Assembly: GCF_015832195.1 (NCBI RefSeq)
Contig: NC_052028.1
Location: 6,181,501-6,245,500, forward strand
DNA length: 64,000 nt
Origin: Motacilla alba alba
Lineage: Eukaryota; Chordata; Aves; Passeriformes; Motacillidae
Direction of reading: 5' to 3'
A program made the position numbers and the translations under genes. The notes under the pieces were generated by a model that saw nothing but the letters and a program-made list of their open reading frames with translations, did no database searches and was not told the origin of the DNA. The stretch's first letter is position 1, and the number at the start of each line of letters is the position of its first letter. Positions 10,701 to 18,642 of the stretch are shown here, in pieces.

Positions 10701-13226
10701 ATTTAAGACGCAAGGCCCCAGTTAGCACACCAAAGTGTACTGGTACAGTTCAGGGTGCCTCTTAAGCATTAGAAGTATGACAATTAGTAAGCAAAAAAGT
10801 TCAGCTAGAGATGGTTCAATAAAACAGAACTTCTTTGGGGTAGCCAACAGAGGACTTTGTTCTGTTTTTGAAAAGACTGACAGAACAGTTGTTCACAATC
10901 AGCAGGAATTAATGCAATTCCATCAGCTTTGTACATCCATACTATCCGATCATCTTTCTTTTGCACAGAGCTGTTTGTAAACTACTCGTATGCTGTCTGA
11001 TGCTAAAGAGGTCAATTCTACCAGCTGGTATTTTTTATTATTCTGAGTGAGAGGAGACATGACAAGATTTCACTCACACAATGGATTCATACCTCCTTCT
11101 CCAGTGCCTTCTGTTTCTTTTTCTCTTTCATAAGCAGAACATCTTTTTTAGTCTTCACAATCCCATTAGCTGGCTTTGGAAGAGAGATGTGTTAGAAATC
11201 TCTAGCTTCATAGTAGCTGAACACGATTAAATACAAGAGTGGGTACTACATACAGACAATACTACAAAGATACACACCAGATACAGAGCAAACCTTTGTC
11301 TCCCCCAGACAGGGCAGAAAAGTATCAGGTTAGGATGGAGTTCACCCTTGTACTTTCTCATCAGCATTATTCTGAAGGGACAAGCTCATAACCACAGGGA
11401 CAGGAAGACTAACAAAGTTAGAGACTTTAGCTCCCCTAAGTTCCATAAAAACATTTCAATATCTTCACCTCAGGTTTGTTTGCAGAATTTCATCCTACAT
11501 CACCAGTAGCCGTGAATCTAATTACCACATCAGGGCTATCATTTTTATCATTGCTGTTAAGCTATTAATCTTGAAATCCATATCCTTGCATAGGACATTC
11601 AGAACCTGTACATGCAGTACCCTGTTTCTTTCACCACCAGGTTTCCACTCTGCCTTGCCCAGCCCCTGAGAACAGGAACACCACCTCCTTAAAAAGGAGT
11701 CCCACCATAATTACGTGGTGAGCAAGAGGAAAAGAAATCCCAAGAGCATAGCAACAAAAATAACAAGCTGCTCTGTAGTCCCAAGTTAATTATCACGATT
11801 CCCAAGGATGCAGCAATTTCATTTTTCCTGCTTAGATCTTAAGGAGCACAGATAAAACAGTATGTTCCACAGTTCACCTGGATAGATTTATAACAGTTGT
11901 ATGAAGAGGCTGCATTGTTTAAACAGTCAAAGAGATTTAGCTGGGATTTAACAGAGCTACAGACACCCCAGCAGAGTCTTACTGTTGATCCAAGAGATGT
12001 GAGTCTCCTTGCAGTTACTGGAGTGGGTGCACTCTTCTCACTGCTCAGATTTGTCTCACCTGCAGAAGGAAGTGGAAGGGAATGCTGAAGGAAGAGGGTG
12101 TGCATGCACATAGGGAGGCAAATGTAACAAAACTACATGAGGCTAATTGACTGTGTATAAAAGACAATGTTCTACCTGGTTGTTAGACTATGAACTTCAC
12201 AACCCAATACCAGCTACTTTTTTATTGCAACCAGCCAGTTAAATATTGGTCATCTAGGTACTTGACAAAGTTTAGAGAGTCTACCAGGTAACAGTTTTGA
12301 TATTTCCACTTCTGCCAAGTTTCCCTGCCATGATCCAGATGAATAATGTTAGTTTTGAACTGAGGAATGCTTTAGATGTTAAATGTGCATGAAATTATCT
12401 CTAAACCCTAGGTTAATAAGTAGTTTATTAGACCTCCAGAGGGCCCCCCTAATTAGCAGAAGTCACACATAAAGCTATTTTTATTAGATTCCAATATATG
12501 TTTCTACAGCTGCTCCTTTGAGCCAGAAGGTAGGCAGTGAGTCTGAAGCAGAAACCAATTTCTGAGCAGCAGAGCAGTAACAGCACTAACAATTGCAGCA
12601 CGTACAGATATCTTATCATCGTGTTCTGTGCAATTTTTACTTACTCTTCTGTTTCCTAGCCCCTTGGCATGCTTCAGAGGACAGCAAACTTCCCACTCCA
12701 CCTGATGGCTTAACGCTTCGGGATCCTTGCAGGGGAGTACGTGCTAAAAATGAGATTTTCAGAACAGCGGAGAACAGTGAAGGCAAATGACAGGGTTTTC
12801 AGCTTCGATGAGACTGATAACGCATCTAGGGTAAATCTACAGACAAAATCTCACTGTGAGAGACTCGTACACCAGCAAACGCTCTCGCCAGCAGTGCCTC
12901 AGCCACGACAAGCACTGCACGTTCCTCTTACAGCGCTGTACTACGGACCAGAGGCCAGCAAGGGCCGGCACCGCTTTAGTTACCACGGACATTATACACG
13001 TTCACAGCTGTATTACCCATGCCAGGGCTAGACACGAAACCGGGACCCCTGCGAGAACTCAGAGAGCCCTCAGGTACCGCGCTACGGGCTGCTCCTCACG
13101 GGAAGGGACACCCCGAGGCCGGTCCCCGCCGCCGGGCTCTCCCGCTGCCCCCGCGCCCTCCCCTCACGTACCAGCGCTGCCATCGCGGTGCGGGGGGCGG
13201 CGGAGCGGCGCGCGCGCGGAGGCCAT
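1727..13226 (-). CDS. HMMR: Hyaluronan-mediated motility receptor (RHAMM), full 18-exon gene
   Basis: HMMR is a long coiled-coil protein of spindle poles and centrosomes that helps microtubule nucleation and spindle orientation. A fraction acts at the cell surface as a hyaluronan receptor. Joining the exons (listed separately) gives 2196 nt, 731 aa plus stop, close to the human protein of about 725 aa, and every splice phase is compatible. The order is a basic N-terminus (1-104), then nearly continuous heptad coiled coil (about 105-600). A conserved C-terminal block follows, with the basic hyaluronan-binding-type segment [18 protein letters not shown] (653-670), a second basic stretch [10 protein letters not shown] (675-684), and RFDPSKAF (702-709). 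The start at 13226 was chosen because residues 6-10 (APLRR) resemble mammalian APLKR and the context is a strong Kozak. The gene shares a promoter with NUDCD2. Oddities are a diverged N-terminus and a very short last exon. Confidence 0.95.
2355..2517 (-). CDS. HMMR: HMMR coding exon 17
   Basis: It encodes residues 672-726, including [10 protein letters not shown] and [11 protein letters not shown], which closely match the human C-terminal region. It ends in phase 1 at the donor GTAAGT. Confidence 0.95.
3000..3176 (-). CDS. HMMR: HMMR coding exon 16
   Basis: It encodes residues 613-671, the best-conserved part of the protein, including [30 protein letters not shown] and the basic hyaluronan-binding-type segment. 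Both ends are in phase 0. Confidence 0.97.
3427..3526 (-). CDS. HMMR: HMMR coding exon 15
   Basis: It encodes residues 579-612, including [16 protein letters not shown], which matches human WRLLYEELYNKTKPFQ. Entry is phase 2 and exit is phase 0 at GTGTGT. Confidence 0.95.
3636..3788 (-). CDS. HMMR: HMMR coding exon 14
   Basis: It encodes residues 528-579, starting [16 protein letters not shown], colinear with human RMLLDLQTKSALKETE. The coiled coil is charged. The donor is GTGACT. Confidence 0.93.
4919..5077 (-). CDS. HMMR: HMMR coding exon 13
   Basis: It encodes residues 475-528, including [17 protein letters not shown], matching human [17 protein letters not shown]. It enters and exits in phase 2. 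Confidence 0.95.
5892..6008 (-). CDS. HMMR: HMMR coding exon 12
   Basis: It encodes residues 436-475 ([19 protein letters not shown] and onward), coiled coil colinear with human GKEAELEKSSAAHTQAT. The acceptor follows a TTTATTTCAG tract. Confidence 0.93.
6606..6820 (-). CDS. HMMR: HMMR coding exon 11
   Basis: It encodes residues 365-436, including [13 protein letters not shown] and [15 protein letters not shown], matching human SLHQKLCSFQEEM and KEEQAERLVKQLEEE. The donor is the weak GTTTGT, fixed by the phase-2 join to exon 12. Confidence 0.93.
7112..7260 (-). CDS. HMMR: HMMR coding exon 10
   Basis: It encodes residues 315-364 ([20 protein letters not shown] and onward), coiled coil ending ISQLQQEK. 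Entry is phase 1 and exit is phase 0 at GTAAAT. Confidence 0.93.
8057..8235 (-). CDS. HMMR: HMMR coding exon 9
   Basis: It encodes residues 255-315, including [19 protein letters not shown] and CQLLQQEK, matching human VEKYKLDIAQLEENLKEKN and CQLLEKEK. The donor is GTAATT, phase 1. Confidence 0.95.
8371..8445 (-). CDS. HMMR: HMMR coding exon 8
   Basis: It encodes residues 230-255, including [18 protein letters not shown], matching human KIDEKSETEKLLEYIEEI. It has phase 2 at both ends. Confidence 0.95.
9519..9619 (-). CDS. HMMR: HMMR coding exon 7
   Basis: It encodes residues 197-230, including [18 protein letters not shown], matching human AKQEGMEMKLQVTQRSLE. The acceptor sits directly after a poly-A/T tract at 9620-9640. 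Confidence 0.95.
9886..9972 (-). CDS. HMMR: HMMR coding exon 6
   Basis: It encodes residues 168-196 ([20 protein letters not shown] and onward), matching human SLELMKLRNKRETK at the end. Both ends are phase 0. Confidence 0.93.
10204..10392 (-). CDS. HMMR: HMMR coding exon 5
   Basis: It encodes residues 105-167, starting [20 protein letters not shown] and including [20 protein letters not shown], strongly conserved with human HMMR. It begins the long coiled coil and overlaps the N-terminal microtubule-binding region described for the family. Confidence 0.97.
11093..11173 (-). CDS. HMMR: HMMR coding exon 4
   Basis: It encodes residues 78-104, ending [10 protein letters not shown] like human DKDLKILEKE. 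The acceptor was placed at CCAAAG because the next AG, four bases on, would put a stop in frame. Confidence 0.9.
11983..12059 (-). CDS. HMMR: HMMR coding exon 3
   Basis: It encodes residues 52-77 ([20 protein letters not shown] and onward), weakly similar to human ESKQNLNVDKDTTLPASARKV. Entry is phase 1, exit phase 0, and the acceptor is CTGCAG. Confidence 0.88.
12645..12743 (-). CDS. HMMR: HMMR coding exon 2
   Basis: It encodes residues 19-51 ([20 protein letters not shown] and onward to RKQK). It aligns in length with the human exon that contains PSPGAYDVK, but the PGAYD motif is not present. The frame is fixed by exon 3. Confidence 0.8.
13172..13226 (-). CDS. HMMR: HMMR coding exon 1 with start codon
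   Basis: It encodes [18 protein letters not shown], resembling the human start MSFPKAPLKRFNDPSG. The ATG has G at -3 and +4. The donor is GTACGT in phase 1. A second ATG at 13183 with donor GTGAGG at 13167 also gives phase 1 and would remove 13 residues. Confidence 0.72.
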
Positions 13227-13254
13227 GACAGCGCCGGGACCCCGCGGCCCGGCG

Positions 13255-13260
13255 TTCAAA
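13255..13260 (-). promoter_or_regulatory. HMMR: CHR element (TTTGAA)
   Basis: On the HMMR strand this reads TTTGAA, the canonical cell-cycle genes homology region bound by the DREAM and MMB complexes. It lies 29 bases upstream of the HMMR ATG, the position expected near a G2/M transcription start. It is 31-32 bp from the first CCAAT box. Confidence 0.65.
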
Positions 13261-13291
13261 AGGGCCAACGGCCGCGGCGCGCGCCGACCAG

Positions 13292-13296
13292 CCAAT
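13292..13296 (+). promoter_or_regulatory. HMMR: CCAAT box 1 (NF-Y site)
   Basis: CCAATCAG is a full NF-Y core (ATTGG on the HMMR strand). It is 32 bp from the second CCAAT box, the helical spacing typical of G2/M promoters. Confidence 0.7.
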
Positions 13297-13323
13297 CAGC
13301 TACCGCCGCCCCGCCCGTCTCGG

Positions 13324-13328
13324 CCAAT
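13324..13328 (+). promoter_or_regulatory. HMMR: CCAAT box 2 (NF-Y site)
   Basis: GGCCAATCGG is a strong NF-Y core in the same orientation as box 1, 32 bp away. It could serve either gene. Confidence 0.7.
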
Positions 13329-13509
13329 CGGAACGCCCGGCGCTGGGCACGCGCGCTGCGGGCCCGGCGGGGGGCGTGGCCGGCGGTGCGCGTGCGCGGG
13401 GCGGGGAGCGGGCCGGGGCTCGGTCGGTGTGCGCGGCCCTCAGTCGCGCCGTGCGGGGCTCCGGGCGGGCCGGTGCGGGTCGCGGAGCCGAGCGCTGCCG
13501 CCGCGTCCC

Positions 13510-13698
13510 ATGTCGGCTCCGTTCGAGGAGCGCAGCGGGGTGGTGCCCTGCGCGACGCCCTGGGGCCGCTGGTACCAGACGCTGGAGGAGGTGTTCATCG
13601 AGGTGCGCGTCCCGCCGGGCACCCGCGCCAAGGACGTGCGCTGCAGCCTGCGGAGCCGGCACATCTCCCTGGCCGTGGGCGGGCAGGAGCTGCTGCAG
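13510..13698 (+). CDS. NUDCD2: NUDCD2 coding exon 1
   Basis: It encodes residues 1-63, from MSAPFEERSG to VGGQELLQ, and ends phase 0 at the donor GTACCG. It lies entirely in the CpG island. The codons are much more GC-rich than in the later exons. Confidence 0.97.
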
Positions 13699-16600
13699 GT
13701 ACCGCGGGCAGCCCGGGCAGCGTGCCGGCGGCCCGTCCCACGCGTAGGCCGCGGGGCGCCGGGGGGTCAGGGTTGGGTTATAAAATACCTCAGAGATCAC
13801 CGAGTCCAGCCTGTGACCGAGCACTGTGTCAGCCGGCCGAGGGCTTTCCCTAAACACCTCCCGGTATGTGGCTGCGACACCTCCCTGCGAGCCCGATCCG
13901 AGGTCTAGTAGCTGTTTCTGGGAAATCTCTTCCTGATATCCGAGGTTTGCTCACACTCTCTGCCAAATTTCATCCTGATATCCGATGTCTGGTCACACAT
14001 TCCGTGAAATTTTTTCCTGATGTCCAACCCAGACCTGCCGTGGCACAGTTTAGATAGACTGTGTCCTCATGTGCTGTCTTTATTCGCCTGGGAGAAGGTT
14101 GGCACACCTGTGCTGCCTCTCTGTTCTTTATCCCAGGTTTGGTACATTAAAAATGGCACTCATTGGAAACAGTTGTGTTCACCTGCACCAGGTTTTACAG
14201 ATGGTGCCTGTCCTCCAGTACGTGGAAAGAGAGCTGGAGAGGGGCTTCTTACAAGGCCATGCAGTGATGGGACAAGGGGGAAGGGCTTTAAACTGTCAGA
14301 AGAAAGTTTTATATTGGATATTAGGAAGAAATTCTTCCCTGTGCGGGTGGGGAGGCCCTGGCACAGGGTACCCAGAGAAGTTGTGGATGCCCCATCCCTG
14401 GAAGTGTTCAAGGCCAGGTTGGATGGGCTTGGAGCAGGCTTTAAACTGTCAGAAGAAAGTTTTATATTGGATATTAGGAAGAAATTCTTCCCTGTGCGGG
14501 TGGGGAGGCCCTGGCACAGGGTACCCAGAGAAGTTGTGGATGCCCCATCCCTGGAAGTGTTCAAGGCCAGGTTGGATGGGCTTGGAGCAGGCTGGGATAG
14601 TGGAAGGTGTCCCTGCCCATGGCAGGGAGCTGGAATTAGATGAACTTTAAGGTCTCTTTCAATCCAATCCATTCTGTGATTCTATGAAAAATAAAAATAC
14701 AAATTCACGTGGATTTTAATGTGAATGTGGACAGCATTTCAGTGCACAGCTTCAATTGCTCCAGAAAGCAAAAAAGAAAAACAAACCCAAAAGAAACAAA
14801 AAAACCCCAAAAGAAAAAAACAAAACAAAACAAAAAACAACCAAAAACCAGCCTAAAGACAGATTTACTTTCACATTTATAATTAACTGCTCATACTACT
14901 TGTATCCTGCACTAGAGCTAGATGTTACTCCTGGCAAAAACACTTGCATTTTCATGACAAGATTATTACAAATGGCATTTTCTGCTGAGAAACACAGGCC
15001 TTATCAATGACTCCAGATACTGAAACAAGGTATTAAATGCTTAAATTAAAAATAATAATTGTGTAATAAGCAATAATTCTTTGACAGGCTACATGCAAGT
15101 GTATACTTGTGGGGCCAGACTGCCCTATTCATTTTCAGCAGAATACAAGGTGGTTAAGTTGTGAGTAAAACTTCATAGCTCAATGTGAACTGGATGCTGA
15201 AAAAGTTTTACTGATTTGTAATATTTACTTGTAAATATTTATTTATTTACTGATTTGTAATATTGTACCTGTCTTTTGCAGGGTAAACTTTTTGACTCTA
15301 CAGTAACTGATGAAGGAACGTGGACCTTAGGTAATAATCTACATCTGAAGTGATGTTATAAAGACAGCAAAACTTGCCAGTAGACACTGCAGAATAATTT
15401 ACCCCCTCTTTATTAATGGGAAAGATGACTTTCTTCCCATAGCTTTGTAAAATCCAGCAAAGTCATTATTGCTGGATTAAGGAACTGAAGTATTACAAAA
15501 ACACTGGAGACCAAGGTTAATGAGAAAATGCCACATCCTGGAAGGTCATAATCAATGGGTTGCAAACATTTGCATATAGTGGGAAGTTTTTTGCAAACCT
15601 TCATTTAAAGATAAACAGTTGTGGTACAGCTGATGGTCTATGACTCTCCATAATTAATACTTTTTATGCATTACATTTTTTAAATAAATGAAAAAATCTA
15701 CAGTCCAAGAGAATCAGAAAGAAAATTTAAAATCACACAAAGGTTCCTACATATAATGAGGAAAAAAAGCATATCAAGCCATTATATCATAAATACTGTA
15801 AAGCATTCTGAATATTTCAGGGTTTGGCAATCATATTTGTGGATTGTGCCTCTCAGTGTTTTCCTATGAAGGGTTTTCTTTTCCATTCAATATTTATATT
15901 AAATATTTATTTATAATTTAGTAATTTAAGCCATTAAAATTAAAAATGCTAATTTTGTGAAGTCCAGTCTTTTTCAGTACACAAATAATCTTCAAAATAC
16001 ACTTCTCATGCTGTATTTATTCACTTCAGTAGAACTAAACACCCTGCACTGCACATTTACTTTGAAATATGTTTCCAATATATTCTCTATGGCTGTACAC
16101 ACTTTGTTTAGTCATCCATTCATATGTTGCTAAAACTTGGTTCTGCCTTTTGTTGGTAATAAGTCTCTGTAAAGCCTGACCTTCAATTTTTCATTATTGC
16201 CTTAGCAGAGTTGTCTATATTCATAGATTAAATCTTTGTTGTGAACATCTCTAAGAGCTTACTTTATGTTTGCAATAGAGGTACTTATGAACTGTGCTGA
16301 ATCCCTTAAAACAGCTTCAGCATCTTAGAGGCCAGAAGGGGAGAGATGGCAGCACAAGCTATCTTTGCTTCAGCCTTTTTTCTCTTGTTAATGTTTATTT
16401 ATTTATTAAGAACTAGGTTGGCATTGGCATTAAGAATTTAAATTACTTCACTTCTTGTGCTTGTTAACGGTGAATTCACCAAACCAAGAAAGGAACCAGC
16501 ACATAGGACTGAGTTTAAAGGTTGCTCTATGTGTTTTCATTCAACAGAAGACAGGCAGCTGATACGAATTGTTCTAATGAAGACAAATAGAGATGCTGGG

Positions 16601-17717
16601 AATTGTTGGACCTCTCTGCTAGAAAATGAATATGCTGCTGATCCTTGGGTACAGGACCAGATGCAAAGGAAACTTACACTGGAGCGATTCCAGAGAGAAG
16701 TAAGTTAAAGCACCATAATTACTCCTTATATATTTTGTTAGCACACAGAGGTTATGGCCAGGAAAGCTGAGCAAATGCTATGGAAATAGATGCTTTAGTT
16801 CAATATGTATAAGATGCTTACAAGGTTTTATCACTGTGCTTTGAAGAGGTTATTCTGTCTGCACTCTGCAGGGTTTGTGGTAAGTTCAGGTGAGTTTGGA
16901 GGTGCTATTGCTGTTTTAGTAATTGCATCTTCCTAACAACTTTTCACTTATTAGGCTACACACAACTTCTGTTATTATCTAGAATTATGACAAAATTATT
17001 TTATTTTACAATAAAATTTGAACATCAAACTCTACTGGATATGCTTGTTTATAATGTAAGATGGAGTGAAATAGTTTGCTGGAAAAGATGTTCCTTGTGC
17101 TTTTACTAAAATTGCCTAAATTGTTCTGCTATACTTTGGCACACAACTATTGCTGTACATGTCTGCAGAGGTGTAGAATTACAACATTTTATGTACCAGC
17201 TGAATCAGCAGGCTGTGTACTGCAGCAGAGAACAGCAGTTTTATGAACATTGTTATCCATCAGGGCACATACTTGGATTTTCAAAAGCCAGTTTCCAAGG
17301 ACACCAAAAGCCAGATCTCTTTCTTAAACTTTCCTTAAAATTTCTTTTCTGGGAGATCTGACTGCTTGCTAAATGAAGAACAGCATTACAAAGTCACTTC
17401 GGCAGTAGGTGAACCAAACTATGACAATTCAGAGTTTGTTGATGCATGCTCTGATAATTTCAGTGCTGTGATAAATGTATGACAAGTTGATTGTTATATG
17501 TTCTTGTTACAGTGGCAGAATAATAACAAAAAGCAATTTAGGGTTTTTTTTTGTGGGTTGTCTGGAATTTTTTAAAGTAGTTTTATTCTAAATAATTTAC
17601 TTACTAAACAATTTTTAATTCTACTTCCATCAGAACCCTGGGTTTGACTTCAGTGGGGCAGAAATTTCTGGAAACTACAGCAAAGGAGGACCAGATTTTT
17701 CTAGTCTTGAAAAGTGA
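13510..17717 (+). CDS. NUDCD2: NudC domain-containing protein 2, full gene
   Basis: NUDCD2 is a small cytosolic CS-domain (p23/alpha-crystallin-like) co-chaperone of the NudC family. It works with Hsp90 and stabilises dynein-regulating partners such as LIS1 and cohesin-related clients. Four exons (13510-13698, 15282-15330, 16548-16699, 17634-17717) join to 474 nt, 157 aa plus stop, the same length as human. The start MSAPFEERSGVVPC is near-identical to human. The CS domain runs from about residue 14 to 104 and includes WYQTLEEVFIEVRVPPGTRA. The tail ERFQRENPGFDFSGAEISGN and GGPDFSSLEK closes the protein. All introns have GT/AG ends and consistent phases. It is head to head with HMMR and converges on CCNG1. 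Confidence 0.97.
13785..14140 (-). mobile_element. Degraded CR1 LINE fragment, antisense in NUDCD2 intron 1
   Basis: ACCGAGTCCAGCCTG and repeated TTCCTGATATCC-type phrases match the reverse complement of CR1 3' regions as I know them. The TTCCTGATATCC segment occurs three times (about 13930, 13972 and 14010) with spacing near 40-46 bp. Edges are approximate. Confidence 0.6.
14229..14690 (+). mobile_element. CR1 LINE 3' end with internal duplication
   Basis: Sense-orientation CR1 3' sequence runs from GAGCTGGAGAGGGGCTTC to the typical terminus ATTCTGTGATTCTATGA. It includes GTTGTGGATGCCCCATCCC and GGTGTCCCTGCCCATGG. It sits in NUDCD2 intron 1 and carries an exact 153-bp tandem duplication. 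Confidence 0.92.
14285..14590 (+). repeat. Exact 153-bp tandem duplication (2 copies) inside CR1
   Basis: Positions 14285-14437 and 14438-14590 read identically by eye. Each begins GCTTTAAACTGTCAG and ends GGGCTTGGAGCAG. The next base run after copy 2 starts GCT, as copy 2 does, a short microhomology at the junction. Confidence 0.95.
14750..14860 (+). repeat. A-rich low-complexity tract
   Basis: Poly-A-like sequence is interrupted by AAC, AAG and CCC and follows the CR1 fragment. It gives a spurious lysine-rich reading frame. It may be decayed simple repeat. Confidence 0.6.
14861..15281 (+). other. NUDCD2: Remainder of NUDCD2 intron 1
   Basis: AT-rich sequence with no recognisable repeat family. 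A short phrase TTTACTGATTTGTAATATT occurs twice near 15207 and 15246. The acceptor CTTTTGCAG closes the intron. Confidence 0.6.
15282..15330 (+). CDS. NUDCD2: NUDCD2 coding exon 2
   Basis: This short exon encodes GKLFDSTVTDEGTWTL (residues 64-79), matching human GKLFDSTIADEGTWTL. It ends phase 1 at GTAATA. Confidence 0.96.
15331..16547 (+). other. NUDCD2: NUDCD2 intron 2
   Basis: AT-rich intron of about 1.2 kb with GT/AG ends. I saw no nested gene or recognisable transposon. A short ATTTATTTATT tract occurs near 16397. Confidence 0.6.
16548..16699 (+). CDS. NUDCD2: NUDCD2 coding exon 3
   Basis: It encodes residues 80-130, including CWTSLLENEYAADPWVQDQM and RKLTLERFQRE. The end of the CS domain and a conserved helical segment are here. 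It exits phase 0 at GTAAGT. Confidence 0.97.
16700..17633 (+). other. NUDCD2: NUDCD2 intron 3
   Basis: AT-rich intron of about 0.9 kb with GTAAGT and a pyrimidine-rich acceptor. No nested feature was recognised. Confidence 0.6.
17634..17717 (+). CDS. NUDCD2: NUDCD2 coding exon 4 with stop
   Basis: It encodes residues 131-157 (NPGFDFSGAEISGNYSKGGP and onward), ending LEK and TGA. It is nearly identical to human apart from conservative changes. Confidence 0.97.
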   Translation, partial: NPGFDFSGAEISGNYSKGGPDFSSLEK

Positions 17718-18094
17718 ACTTTTTATATGTGACCCTTTAGACAAATTACATGGTATGTTAAGGACTGGAATCATGTAACTGTTGAAGACTTCAGTGATCT
17801 CTTCAATGGATTGCTGTCAAAAGTAATTACTTCAGTGAAGAGAAAGAAGATCTTTTCCATCAGAATGAAGACAAAATGTTACCAGCTGATTTATAAGCTG
17901 TGATAACTGTATGATATTAAGGCACAAACGATAGCGAAAGGTGTACATAAAAAAGTAACATCTTTAAGCAGAATGTTTGGTTTGGATTTTTTTTTTCTTT
18001 TTAGAAACACTATAGTAAACAAATCAGTTATAAATCTACCATTTGTCTTAATGCAAGGATATCTTATTCTTGCTTATCTACACTTGGGAAGGAG
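17718..18094 (+). other. NUDCD2: NUDCD2 3' untranslated region (end unresolved)
   Basis: Unique sequence runs from the stop to the first CR1 copy. There is no AATAAA or ATTAAA. Only variant signals CATAAA (about 17946) and TATAAA (about 18030) are present, so the transcript may end at a variant signal or run into the repeats. Confidence 0.5.
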
Positions 18095-18580
18095 TCTCCC
18101 CATGCACCAGGCTGGGGCTGATCTGCTGGAGAGCAGCTCTGTGGAGAAGGACCTTGGGGTCCTGGGGGACAGTGAGCTGTCCCTGAGCCAGCAGTGCCCT
18201 GGAGGACAAGGCCAATTATATCCTGGGGTGAATCAGGAAGAACACTGCCAGAAGGTCGGGGAGGTGATCCTGCCCCTCTGCTCAGCGCTGGTGAGGCCAG
18301 ATCTGGAGTGCTGTGTCCAGTTGGGCTGCTCAAGACAGGAGGGACATGGAGCTCCTGGAGCGAGTCCAGCAGAGGCTGTGGACGCTGTGGAAGGGATTGA
18401 AGGATATCCCTACAAGGAAAGGTTTGAGAGCTGGGGCTGTTCAGCCTCCAGAGGAGATACAGCTGAAAGGGGACCTCATTCCTGTCTCTGTCTGCTAGGA
18501 GGGCTCAGAGCAGAGACCAGACTCTGCTCCATGGTGCCCAGCTACAGGACAAGAGGCAATGGGTACAAACCAACCAACTT
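18095..18580 (+). mobile_element. CR1 LINE fragment, 5'- and 3'-truncated
   Basis: Sense CR1 3'-proximal sequence includes CTGGAGAGCAGCTCTG, GAAGGACCTTGGGGTCCTGG and GTTCAGCCTCCAGAGGAG. It lacks the terminal CR1 tail and is followed by an LTR. It lies in the NUDCD2-CCNG1 interval, possibly inside the NUDCD2 3'UTR. Confidence 0.85.
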
Positions 18581-18642
18581 TTGTTCTCTGCTGGATGCAG
18601 GAGGGAACTCAGTACCTGTGGTGTTGCATTTTAGTTAAATGG

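Larger units (their letters stand above)
1747..13171 (-). other. HMMR: HMMR introns
   Basis: Seventeen introns separate the exons; most exceed 300 bases, the shortest is about 110. The largest lie at 3789-4918, 5078-5891, 8446-9518 and 11174-11982. I saw no nested gene, RNA gene or recognisable transposon in them, only short A/T tracts. Open frames in the intron at 1747-2354 have no family resemblance. Confidence 0.7.
13227..13509. promoter_or_regulatory. Bidirectional CpG-island promoter of HMMR and NUDCD2
   Basis: Only 283 bp separate the two start codons. The segment is very GC- and CpG-rich, has no clear TATA box, and holds GC boxes (GGGGCGGGG-like), CCAAT boxes, a CHR and an NRF1-like TGCGCGTGCGC near 13387. 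The CpG-rich zone extends over both first exons (about 13060-13760). HMMR is a known G2/M gene, while NUDCD2 is expected to be broadly expressed, so the two sides may be regulated differently. Confidence 0.85.

Noticed and set aside
13168..13183. Shorter HMMR first exon starting MAALV with donor GTGAGG
   Set aside because: It is phase-compatible and possible as an isoform, but the upstream ATG at 13226 gives the APLRR resemblance to mammals and is preferred.
12856..13908. A 350-codon plus-strand open frame over the HMMR/NUDCD2 promoter
   Set aside because: It is GC-rich stop-poor sequence. Only the part from 13510, in this frame, is the real NUDCD2 exon 1; the rest is promoter and intron and has low-complexity Arg/Pro/Gly composition.
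14020..14672. About 200-codon frames on both strands in NUDCD2 intron 1
   Set aside because: They translate CR1 3' non-coding sequence, and the repeated peptide only reflects the 153-bp duplication.
17973..18638. 221-codon frame after NUDCD2
   Set aside because: It is a translation of a truncated CR1 fragment, not a host gene.
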